In this document: in pieces, positions 25,438 to 32,751 of the stretch | How the letters are laid out: each line of letters begins with the position of its first letter | Position numbering within the stretch: the stretch's first letter is position 1 | NCBI RefSeq assembly: GCF_006088715.1 | Contig: NZ_CP030771.1 | Coordinates: forward strand, 1,364,001 to 1,428,000 | Direction: 5' to 3' | Origin: Streptomyces sp. YIM 121038 | GTDB taxonomy: Bacteria; Actinomycetota; Actinomycetes; Streptomycetales; Streptomycetaceae | DNA: 64,000 nucleotides | Translations under genes and position numbers: made by a program | Notes under the pieces: model-generated | Databases searched by the model: none | What the model was told of the DNA's origin: nothing | What the model saw: only the letters and a program-made list of their open reading frames with translations

Positions 25438-26334
25438 TCAGCCGGCCAGGCCGCGGCGCAGGGCCGCGCCGAGTTCGGCGTTCTGGCGCCGGGACACGTC
25501 GGCGCTCAGGAGGGCCTGCGAGCCGTGGAACGTACCGGCCCACTGGTGCAGTTCGACCGGCACGCCCGCCTGGAGCAGGCGCAGCGCGTACGCGATGCCT
25601 TCGTCGCGGTTCGGGCAGAACTCGGCGGTGGCGATATAGGCGGGCGGAAGCCCGGAGAGGTCCTCGGCCCGCGAGGGCGCGGCGTACGGCGTGGCCGGCG
25701 CACCGCCCAAGTAGTGCCGCCAGGCCGCGGTGATCTTGTCGCGGGTCATCCAGGGCGTGTCCGTGAACTGCCGCGCCGACCAGGTGCCCTGGCGGTCGTC
25801 GAGCCCCGGCTGGTTGAGCAGCTGGAAGCGGACGGGCGGGCCCTGGCGGTCGCGCGCCCGCAGCGCCACGGCCGCGGCCAGCCCGGCCCCGGCGCTGTGG
25901 CCGCCGACCGCGACCCGCTCCGGGTCGACCCCCCACTCGGCCGCGTGCTCGACCGCCCAGGACAGCACCGCGTACGCGTCGTCGAGGGCGGCGGGGTACG
26001 GATGCTCGGGGGCCAGGCGGTAGCCCACCGAGATCACGACCTCGCCGGAGCTCTCCGCGATGCGGGAGGCCCAGGGGTGCTCGGTGTCCACGTCGCCCAT
26101 GACCCAGCCGCCGCCGTGCATCCAGACGACGGCGCCGCGCGCGCCGCGCGGGCGGTAGATCCGCACGGGCACCGCCGGATCGCCGGGCACCGCGCGGTCC
26201 TCCACCTCCGTGCCCGAGAGGTCCGGCGCCGGTACGGAGGCGGACAGCCCGGCGAGGTTCTTGCGGGCGGTGACGGGGTCGGACAGGTCGGCCCGGGGGA
26301 TCAGCGGGATGAACGCTTCGAGTTCGGAATCCAT
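25438..26334 (-). CDS. Alpha/beta hydrolase, HSL family (acetyl esterase-like), atypical triad
   Basis: The product is 298 aa. The oxyanion motif is HGGG (73-76), the nucleophile Ser147 is in GGHSAGAG, and His270 is in TFHGS. In this family the acid is the first Asp of a DPLRDEG motif; here the sequence is ATAEFCPNRDEG, so Cys240 (codon TGC) stands at that place. Asp244 or another acid could compensate, otherwise the esterase is impaired. The start at 26334 has GAGG 9 bp upstream; the ATG at 26343 is too close to the site. It is divergent from the SnoaL-like gene. Confidence 0.85.
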   Translation of the reverse strand: MDSELEAFIPLIPRADLSDPVTARKNLAGLSASVPAPDLSGTEVEDRAVPGDPAVPVRIYRPRGARGAVVWMHGGGWVMGDVDTEHPWASRIAESSGEVVISVGYRLAPEHPYPAALDDAYAVLSWAVEHAAEWGVDPERVAVGGHSAGAGLAAAVALRARDRQGPPVRFQLLNQPGLDDRQGTWSARQFTDTPWMTRDKITAAWRHYLGGAPATPYAAPSRAEDLSGLPPAYIATAEFCPNRDEGIAYALRLLQAGVPVELHQWAGTFHGSQALLSADVSRRQNAELGAALRRGLAG

Positions 26335-26521
26335 GACGGTCATCCTCACGGCCGTGACCACCGGGGAGCAGCCGCCAGTTGTCGGGCAACTCCCCCGTTC
26401 CACGCGCCGATCGGCGCCCGCCCCGGCCGGGGGGCGCGGCAGCCGGACCCTGCTGCGGAAGGGCCCGGCGCAGGACCTCTCGCACGGCCGGGAGGGACTT
26501 GACACCCACGGATTTCATTAT

Positions 26522-26534
26522 TCAAGTTTGACTA
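26522..26534. promoter_or_regulatory. Direct repeat/operator half A upstream of the SnoaL-like gene
   Basis: TCAAGTTTGACTA contains the inverted repeat TCAA-GT-TTGA. An identical copy starts 46 bp downstream, and the pair brackets the presumed promoter (TTTCCC, TATACC at 26549-26554). Confidence 0.5.
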
Positions 26535-26567
26535 GTGCGCCTTCACGGTATACCTTTCCCCGCGTGG

Positions 26568-26580
26568 TCAAGTTTGACTA
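26568..26580. promoter_or_regulatory. Direct repeat/operator half B upstream of the SnoaL-like gene
   Basis: Exact second copy of TCAAGTTTGACTA, 39 bp before the SnoaL-like ATG. Two identical sites around one promoter suggest a dimeric repressor, of a type (HxlR/MarR-like) not encoded in the immediate neighbourhood. Confidence 0.5.
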
Positions 26581-26618
26581 CGTGGATGCGCCAGAGCCTC
26601 ATCAGCAAGGGAGCCCGT

Positions 26619-27047
26619 ATGACTCATCTGCCCGACACCGGATACACCCCGACCGCCGAGGACCGCGCGAGCCTGGACGCCTGGTTCGCCGCTTACGACG
26701 CGGCGAGCGGCAAGCGGGACGTGGAGCGCATGGCCGACATGGCGGTGTTCCCGCTCAACCTGGTGAGCGACGACTCGCAGGGGGACGGCCGGTCGGCGCA
26801 GTGGGACCGGCAGCGGTTCGTCGCCACCATGACGCAGGTGATGGGCGACGGCAGCCAGGACATCACCTTCGAGTCCACCCGGACCCCGGTGTTCCTCTCC
26901 GCGTCGATGGCCGTGGTCTTCACGGACTCGACGATGACGGCGGACGGCCACACCCAGCAGCTCCGGTACGCCGACATCCTGCTCAAGCGGGACGGGACCT
27001 GGGCGTTCCAGACCATGATCCAGGGCGGCTGGGGAGACAACCTGTAA
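26619..27047 (+). CDS. SnoaL-like/NTF2-fold protein
   Basis: The product is 142 aa. The NTF2-like pattern is an N-terminal helix pair (DAWFAAYDAASGKRDVERMADM) and a C-terminal antiparallel sheet ending KRDGTWAFQTMIQGGW. Such folds serve as cyclases, isomerases or dehydratases, or just bind ligands. No catalytic residues can be assigned. The ATG has AAGGGAG 6 bp upstream. It has its own promoter region with duplicated TCAAGTTTGACTA boxes and is divergent from the esterase. Confidence 0.75.
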   Translation: MTHLPDTGYTPTAEDRASLDAWFAAYDAASGKRDVERMADMAVFPLNLVSDDSQGDGRSAQWDRQRFVATMTQVMGDGSQDITFESTRTPVFLSASMAVVFTDSTMTADGHTQQLRYADILLKRDGTWAFQTMIQGGWGDNL

Positions 27048-27092
27048 GGCGGGCGACGGCCGTCGGCCGCCCCTGTCGTGCCGTGCGGGCGC

Positions 27093-27611
27093 CTAGGAGC
27101 GGCGCCTGCGCAGCACGACGAGGGCGGCGCCGACGGCCACCACGGCGACCGCTCCCCCGGCGACGGGAAGGATCGGCACGCCCTTTCCACCGTCGTCGCC
27201 TCCGTCGTCGCCCTCGGCTTTCGTGGCGCACTGCGGGCCGTCAATGGGCCCGCCCTTTTCCACGGTCACTTCGCCCGCCCGGGTGCTCTCACCGGGATGC
27301 ACCGGCTCGGCGAAATGGATCGCATACGTACCGGGCTCCGCATCACAACGGATCCGCGCGTGCGCGGCAAACGAAACCTTGCCCGTGGACTTCAACTCCA
27401 CGGGCTTGAGGAACACTTTGGAACGCAGTGTCGCGCCCTCGTCGAGTTCCGGATTCACCAAGGACAACGCGACGCGCTCCCCGGGCCGCGCGGCACCCGG
27501 CGTGACCGTCAACTCGCCACTGCCACCCGCGTCCGCGAACGCGCTCGGCACGGCCACCGACGCGGCCCCGAGCAGCAAAGCCCCCACAAAAGCGGCGCGT
27601 ACACGTGACAT
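27093..27611 (-). CDS. Secreted, C-terminally membrane-anchored small protein
   Basis: The product is 172 aa. A signal peptide covers residues 1-26 (ending AFADA). The middle is a beta-rich Ig-like domain (GELTVTPGAARPGERVALSL...GTYAIHF). A flexible acidic-Gly linker (EGDDGGDDGGKG) then leads to a TM helix (LPVAGGAVAVVAVGAALVVL) and a basic tail RRRRS. The plan resembles sortase substrates, but there is no LPXTG or LAXTG motif. It is typical of Streptomyces surface proteins of unknown function. Single-gene unit. Confidence 0.75.
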   Translation of the reverse strand: MSRVRAAFVGALLLGAASVAVPSAFADAGGSGELTVTPGAARPGERVALSLVNPELDEGATLRSKVFLKPVELKSTGKVSFAAHARIRCDAEPGTYAIHFAEPVHPGESTRAGEVTVEKGGPIDGPQCATKAEGDDGGDDGGKGVPILPVAGGAVAVVAVGAALVVLRRRRS

Positions 27612-27786
27612 AAGATGCAGTCCTCGGGTTCGGATGACCAGGGTCGATTCTGGTGACGGGATCCGTTATCAGCGATCTTACCGGGGGGATTCGCGAGCAG
27701 TGCACGGACTATCGCCGCTCGCCCTTCGGCATGCCATCACGGGCGAACACCGAGTTCTTCCACCAGCACGCAACTGAAGGGGAGCC

Positions 27787-29643
27787 GTGCGCATTTCCCG
27801 TTGGTCCCGGTCCGTCGCCGTGGGGACGGGCGGCGTCGTTCTCGCCGCTCTGGCGACCACCGCGTCGGCGCAGGAATCCATAGCCGGGCCGGGCACGCCC
27901 CGGCCCGGACCGGACGGGGCGCCCGGCGGCGTCAGCGCGTCCGCCCCGCCGAAGAGCGGCGCCGCCTGGACGGTCGAGGACGCCGAGGACTTCTGGACCT
28001 CGGGACGCATGGCGGCGGCGACCCCGCCGCCACCCGCCAAGGACTCCGCGCCGGGAGGCGCGCGCCCCGGCAGCGCCACGAAGGCCACCGCGAGCGCCGC
28101 GTCCACCCCGCGCGTGCGCGCGGCGGCCGCCGCCCCCGCCGCCGCGGCCTACAAGGGCGCCAAGACCATCGGCGTGCTGTACTACGTCGACAGCGGCATG
28201 ACCGCGCACAGCTGCACGGCCAGCGTCGTGCACAGCCCCAAGGGCAATCTGATCCTCACCGCCGGGCACTGCGGCCCCGGCAAGAAGCACGCCTTCGTGC
28301 CCCAGTACCGCACGGGCAAGCCCGCGGCCCAACAGCCCTACGGCATCTGGGCCGTCGACCGGTTCTTCAAGGACCCCCGGCACACCGACACGGGGCCCGG
28401 CTCCAACCTCGACTTCGGCTTCGCCACGCTCAAGCCCGACCGGGACGGCCGCCCCATCGAGCGGCGCACCGGCGCCAACACCCTGACGCGGACGCCCGGT
28501 TACCGCGTCCCGGTCACCGTCATCGGCTATCCGAAGGCGAAGTACGACCCCAAGGACCGGGCCGTCAAGTGCCGCACGACGACGGACCGGCTGCCCGGCT
28601 ACAAGCAGCTGCGGATGAAGTGCGCCGGTTTCCACGGCGGCACCTCCGGCAGCCCGTGGCTGATGGACTTCGACGAGCGGACCCAGCGCGGCAAGGTCGT
28701 CGGGAACCTCGGCGGCGCGGGCGGCGGCGGGTCGAGCAGCTCCGTCTCGTACGCGCCGTTCTACGACGACGAGGTGTTCAAGCTCTACGACGACGCCGTC
28801 GCCGACGTCGCCAAGGTCGAGCGCCCGCCACTGCCCTACGCGCTCGGCGTCGGCGAGACCTGGCAGCACGCCAAGCAGCTGGCCGCGGGCGACTACACCG
28901 GTGACGGCAAGGCCGACCTGCTCGCCGTGTGGGCCAGCGGCGAGGTCACCCTGCACACCGGCGACGGCAAGGGCGGCTTCCGCGCCCAGCGGCGCCTCCA
29001 GGCGCCCAACGGCACCTGGAAGCACGCCGCCGCGATCACCGGCGGCGACTTCGCCGGCGGCCGCCGCTCCGACCTGATCGTGCGCTGGTCCGACGGCGAG
29101 GTCACGCTGTACCCCGACGTGTCCACCGCGGGTTTCGGCCGGGAGGTACGGCTCGCCAAGGCCGGGTCCACCTGGAAGCACGCCACCCGGATCACCGCGG
29201 GCCGCTTCAGCGGCAACGATCGCGCGGACGACCTGGTCGTCCGCTGGAGCGACGGCGAACTCACCCTCTACCGCGAGGCGGGCGTCGGCTTCACGAAGGA
29301 GACCAGGCTCCAGAAGCCCAACGCCACCTGGAAGCGTGCCGCCCTCCTCGTCGGCGGCGACTTCACCGGCGGCGACCGCTGGGACGTCGTCGTGCGCTGG
29401 TCCGACGGCAAGCTCACCCTGCACCAGGACGTGGGCACGGGCGGCCTCGGCAGGAAGACGCAGCTCGGCGGTCCCAGCGCGCTGTGGAAGCACGCCACGG
29501 TGGCGACGGCCGGCGGCTACACCGCGGGCGGCCGCCCCGACGACATCGTCGTCCGCTGGAGCGACGGCGAGGTCAGCCTCTACGCCGACACCACGACCAG
29601 GCTGGGCACCGAGCGGAACCTCGTACCGCCGAGAACGGCCTGA
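27787..29643 (+). CDS. Secreted trypsin-like serine protease with C-terminal propeller repeats
   Basis: The product is 618 aa from GTG at 27787 behind AAGGGGAG. It has a signal peptide (cut near ASAQE) and a pro-region. The S1 protease domain has His161 in LTAGHC, Asp209 in NLDFGFATL and Ser288 in GGTSGSPW. From about residue 355 there are five repeats of about 47 aa with pattern WKHA...ITGGDF-x-GG-x-R-DLIVRWSDGEVTLY, a VCBS/FG-GAP-like propeller, probably for substrate or surface attachment. The combination is known in Streptomyces; the target is unknown. Confidence 0.88.
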   Translation: MRISRWSRSVAVGTGGVVLAALATTASAQESIAGPGTPRPGPDGAPGGVSASAPPKSGAAWTVEDAEDFWTSGRMAAATPPPPAKDSAPGGARPGSATKATASAASTPRVRAAAAAPAAAAYKGAKTIGVLYYVDSGMTAHSCTASVVHSPKGNLILTAGHCGPGKKHAFVPQYRTGKPAAQQPYGIWAVDRFFKDPRHTDTGPGSNLDFGFATLKPDRDGRPIERRTGANTLTRTPGYRVPVTVIGYPKAKYDPKDRAVKCRTTTDRLPGYKQLRMKCAGFHGGTSGSPWLMDFDERTQRGKVVGNLGGAGGGGSSSSVSYAPFYDDEVFKLYDDAVADVAKVERPPLPYALGVGETWQHAKQLAAGDYTGDGKADLLAVWASGEVTLHTGDGKGGFRAQRRLQAPNGTWKHAAAITGGDFAGGRRSDLIVRWSDGEVTLYPDVSTAGFGREVRLAKAGSTWKHATRITAGRFSGNDRADDLVVRWSDGELTLYREAGVGFTKETRLQKPNATWKRAALLVGGDFTGGDRWDVVVRWSDGKLTLHQDVGTGGLGRKTQLGGPSALWKHATVATAGGYTAGGRPDDIVVRWSDGEVSLYADTTTRLGTERNLVPPRTA

Positions 29644-29760
29644 CGCACGCGCCGCCGCCGCGACCGGCGGCGCCCCCGTACGCGGACCGGGTAACGTCGG
29701 CGCGAACGGCGCACGTACGCGGCACCAGAGGTCCGCGCGCACGAACGCGGGAGAGCCACC

Positions 29761-30357
29761 CTGAACGAGCCGACCACCGGGCCGACCACGCCGCCCGTCA
29801 CCGACGGCCGCCGCGCCAAGGGCGAGCGGCGGCGCCGGGCCCTCATCGAAGCCACCGTGCGCGTCATCGCCCGCGACGGCGCCGCGGGCGTCACCCACCG
29901 CACGGTGGCCCGCGAGGCGGAGCTGCCCACGACCGCCACGACGTACTACTTCAGCAGCATCGACGCCCTCCTCACCGCGGCGCTCACCCAGTGCATGGAG
30001 GAGGACTCCGCGCGCGTCGAGGCGCTCGCGGAGGCGCCCGGCGGCCCCACGCTCCGGGCGCTCGCGGAGCTCATGGCGCGGCTCCTCAGCCCGCCCGGAC
30101 ACCTGCTCGCGGAGTTCGAGCTGTGTCTGCTCGCGGCGCGCCGCCCCGAGCAGCGGGCGGCGACCCGGCGCTGGCACGAGGCGCTCGCCGCGTTCGCCCG
30201 CCGTTTCACGCACGAGCCGCTGCGCGTGAAGCTCTTCACCCACGCCTACGACGGGCTGCTGCTCCAGGGCCTGCTCGCGGACAAGCCCCCGACGGCCGAC
30301 GAGTTCGAGGAACTGCTGCGGGAGCTCCTGCCCGAGCCCGCCCCGGGCCCGCCGTAG
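29761..30357 (+). CDS. TetR family regulator with a probable CTG start
   Basis: The product is 198 aa. The HTH is GAAGVTHRTVAREAELPTTATTYYFSSIDALL. The first conventional start (GTG at 29857) would delete the first helix of the DNA-binding domain (GERRRRALIEATVRVIA). Upstream, back to the in-frame stop at 29692, there is no ATG, GTG or TTG. The CTG at 29761 has GGGAGAG 6 bp before it and restores the full domain, so CTG initiation is proposed. C-terminal domain is TetR_C-like (LAEFELCLLAARRPEQRA). No target is evident; folD follows 185 bp downstream under its own riboswitch. Confidence 0.8.
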   Translation: MNEPTTGPTTPPVTDGRRAKGERRRRALIEATVRVIARDGAAGVTHRTVAREAELPTTATTYYFSSIDALLTAALTQCMEEDSARVEALAEAPGGPTLRALAELMARLLSPPGHLLAEFELCLLAARRPEQRAATRRWHEALAAFARRFTHEPLRVKLFTHAYDGLLLQGLLADKPPTADEFEELLRELLPEPAPGPP

Positions 30358-30431
30358 CCGCCGGGGCCGGGGCACGCGCCCGCCCCCGCCGGTGACCGCG
30401 CCGTCAAGGTCCGACACGCCCTCGACTACAG

Positions 30432-30520
30432 TGGAGGCGGGCCGTGACTGGCGCTGAGGTGGAGCACCACCGGGGAGCGGCCTGACGCAGATGTCGATGC
30501 CGTGCGCCTGGGCGACTGGT
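30432..30520 (+). promoter_or_regulatory. ZTP (pfl) riboswitch upstream of folD
   Basis: The segment carries the conserved pfl-motif blocks in order: GGGCCGTGACTGGCG (30439-30453), a GGTGGA...CACCACCGGGGAGC pairing region (30458-30478), and the 3' signature GCGCCTGGGC (30504-30513). The family binds the purine intermediates ZTP/ZMP, which accumulate when 10-formyl-THF is short, and turns on one-carbon genes. Its position 20 bp before the folD start, overlapping the region of the ribosome site, suggests control of translation or termination. Boundaries are approximate. Confidence 0.85.
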
Positions 30521-30541
30521 CAACCACGCCTGGAGGCGGCC

Positions 30542-31420
30542 ATGTCCCCGACCACTTCGACGGTCCCTGCCCAGCTCATGGACGGCACCGCCCTCGCCCG
30601 CCGCGTGGGCGAGGAGACCGCGGCCCGCGCCGCCGAGCTGACCCGGCGCACGGGCGCGGCGCCCTGTCTCGCGACCGTGCTCGTGGGCGAGGACCCCGCG
30701 TCGGTCACGTACGTACGGATGAAGCGGAACCGCTGCGCGAAGGCGGGCATCGTCTCGCGGCACGTCGCGCTGCCCGCCGCGACCACGACCGAGGAGCTCG
30801 TCGCCACCCTCGGCGCCCTCTCCGAGGACCCGACCGTGCACGGCATCCTGCTGCAGCACCCCGTCGGGGACCACATCGACGAGCGCGCGGCCTTCGAGGC
30901 GATCGCCCCGCACAAGGACGTCGACGGCGTCACGCTCAGCTCGTTCGCCGCGATGAGCTTCGGGCGGCCCGGCTTCGTGTCCTGCACGCCGGGCGGGATC
31001 ATGCGGCTCCTCGACGCGTACGACGTCGACCTCGCCGGGAAGCGGGCCGTCGTCGTGGGCCGCAGCGCGATCCTCGGCAAGCCCGTGGGCATGCTGCTGC
31101 TCGCCCGGGACGCGACCGTCACCTACTGCCACTCGCGCACCGCGGAGCTCTCCGCGCACCTGCGCGAGGCGGACGTCGTCGTGGCGGCCGTGGGCAGGCC
31201 CGAGCTGATCCGCGGCGAGGACATCAAGCCGGGCGCGGTCGTCATCGACGCCGGGTACAACGCGGGCAACGTCGGCGACGTCGACTTCGACGGCGCCCTG
31301 AACAGGGCCCGCCTCATCACCCCGGTCCCGGGCGGCGTGGGCCCCATGACCATCGCGGTGCTCCTCGAACAGACGGTGGCCGCCGCGGAGCGGCAGCTGG
31401 GGGCGCGCGCCGCACGGTGA
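30542..31420 (+). CDS. folD: Bifunctional methylenetetrahydrofolate dehydrogenase/cyclohydrolase
   Basis: The product is 292 aa, the usual FolD length. Features are the active-site YVRMK (Tyr-x3-Lys) after VGEDPASV, GILLQHPVGDHID, HKDVDGV, and the NADP-binding VVGRSAILGKPVGMLLL, then PGGVGPMTIAVLL. It converts 5,10-methylene-THF to 10-formyl-THF via the methenyl form. The ATG at 30542 has GGAGG 5 bp upstream; the in-frame ATG at 30491 lies inside the riboswitch. One-carbon control by the ZTP riboswitch is consistent. It may be a second folD in the genome. Confidence 0.95.
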   Translation: MSPTTSTVPAQLMDGTALARRVGEETAARAAELTRRTGAAPCLATVLVGEDPASVTYVRMKRNRCAKAGIVSRHVALPAATTTEELVATLGALSEDPTVHGILLQHPVGDHIDERAAFEAIAPHKDVDGVTLSSFAAMSFGRPGFVSCTPGGIMRLLDAYDVDLAGKRAVVVGRSAILGKPVGMLLLARDATVTYCHSRTAELSAHLREADVVVAAVGRPELIRGEDIKPGAVVIDAGYNAGNVGDVDFDGALNRARLITPVPGGVGPMTIAVLLEQTVAAAERQLGARAAR

Positions 31421-31472
31421 CGACCGTGCCCCGCCCCGTGGCCGTGCCTCCATCTGGCGCTTTCAACGGGTG

Positions 31473-31502
31473 TTGACCCGCCGTTGACCAACTCCCCCTA
31501 CT
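31473..31502 (+). promoter_or_regulatory. Candidate sigma-70-type promoter of the secreted protease
   Basis: TTGACC (31473-31478) and CCTACT (31497-31502) are spaced by 18 bp, 52 bp before the protease ATG. Confidence 0.5.
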
Positions 31503-31554
31503 TTCCCCACAGTTGCGGTGACAGCCCGTCGCCGCAGGGTCTCCAGGGGGTTCG

Positions 31555-32733
31555 ATGCGTCGCAAGAAGGCTCTCCTCGCCACGGGCGCGGCAGTGTTCA
31601 GCATGGCGTTACTCGGTACGGCGGGGCAGGGCGCGAGCGCCGACGAGGACGGCCGGAGGACGGTGGCCGTCGCTGAGGTCGCGGGCAAGGACGCCGCACG
31701 CAAGATGGCCCAGCAACGGCCGCTGGTCGCGGCGGCCGACGTCATCAGATGGGCACAGGAACGCGGCCGGTTCGCGGGCTTCACCGGCATCGCCCTGGAG
31801 CGCGGCCGCGTCGCCCTGTACTGGAAGGGCGCGCTGCCCGCCCGGATGCGCGAGGCCGTCGCCGAGGCGCGCGGCACGGCGCGGGTGCGGATCGTGACGG
31901 CCCCGTACTCGCTCAAGGAGCTGAAGACCGCTTCGGCCCGGCTCCAGGAGCGGCTGCGGGCCGAGCCGTCGCTCGGCCACACCGTGAAGATCCCCGCGGA
32001 CGGCAGCGGGCTCGTCGTCGCCGCGGACCCGGTCCGCGGCGCGGCGGCCGCCGCGCCGCGCACGGCCGCCGCCCTCGAGGGGGACCTGGGCGTGCCGGTG
32101 CGCACCATCCGCGAGGGCAGGATGAAGGAGCGCAGCCGCGACAACGACTCCCACCCCTGGTCGGGCGGCGCGCTCATCAAGATCAACGGCGTGCCCTGCT
32201 CGTCGGGGTTCGGTGTGCGCAACGGGTCGGGCGCGCAGTACGTCCTCACTGCCGCGCACTGCGGCCAGCCGGGCGGCCGGACCACGAACGGGGCCGACCA
32301 GTACATCGGCACGGTCGGGCCGCGCCACCAGCCCCACGACGTCATGCTGATCCCCACGTCCGACGTGGACGACTTCATGTACACGGGTGCGTGGGGCGAC
32401 GAGCGGGGCGTGCGGGTCGATGGCTGGGACTGGGTGTACACCGGCGAGTACCTGTGCCAGTCCGGTGTCACCAGCGCCGCGGAGACCGGCGGGCCCGTCT
32501 GCAACCTGAAAGTGAAGTTCTTCTACAACGACACCGAGGACCTGGTGGAGGCCGAGCAGATGAACGGCCAGGCGGCGGCGCGGGGAGGTGACAGCGGCGG
32601 CCCCGTGTACGCGGCCTCCGCCAACGGGGGCGCGATCGCCAAGGGCACGGTGACGCGCTCACTCGGTTCCGGCCTCGGCTTCCAGGACTTCGGCACCGCC
32701 TGGCGCGACTTCGGGGTGTGGATCGACAAGTAG
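31555..32733 (+). CDS. Secreted S1 family serine protease (streptogrisin-like) with pro-region
   Basis: The product is 392 aa. A signal peptide (MRRKKALLATGAAVFSMALL, cut near GASADE) is followed by a pro-region of about 165 residues. The mature protease has His235 in VLTAAHC, Asp262 in PHDVMLI and Ser347 in RGGDSGGP. Two Cys pairs are visible around CSSG..HC and CQSG...C. Streptogrisins and related alpha-lytic proteases use such pro-domains for folding. The ATG follows CAGGGGG. Single-gene transcript with its own promoter. Confidence 0.88.
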   Translation: MRRKKALLATGAAVFSMALLGTAGQGASADEDGRRTVAVAEVAGKDAARKMAQQRPLVAAADVIRWAQERGRFAGFTGIALERGRVALYWKGALPARMREAVAEARGTARVRIVTAPYSLKELKTASARLQERLRAEPSLGHTVKIPADGSGLVVAADPVRGAAAAAPRTAAALEGDLGVPVRTIREGRMKERSRDNDSHPWSGGALIKINGVPCSSGFGVRNGSGAQYVLTAAHCGQPGGRTTNGADQYIGTVGPRHQPHDVMLIPTSDVDDFMYTGAWGDERGVRVDGWDWVYTGEYLCQSGVTSAAETGGPVCNLKVKFFYNDTEDLVEAEQMNGQAAARGGDSGGPVYAASANGGAIAKGTVTRSLGSGLGFQDFGTAWRDFGVWIDK

Positions 32734-32751
32734 GCCCGGCGGCCGGGGCAT

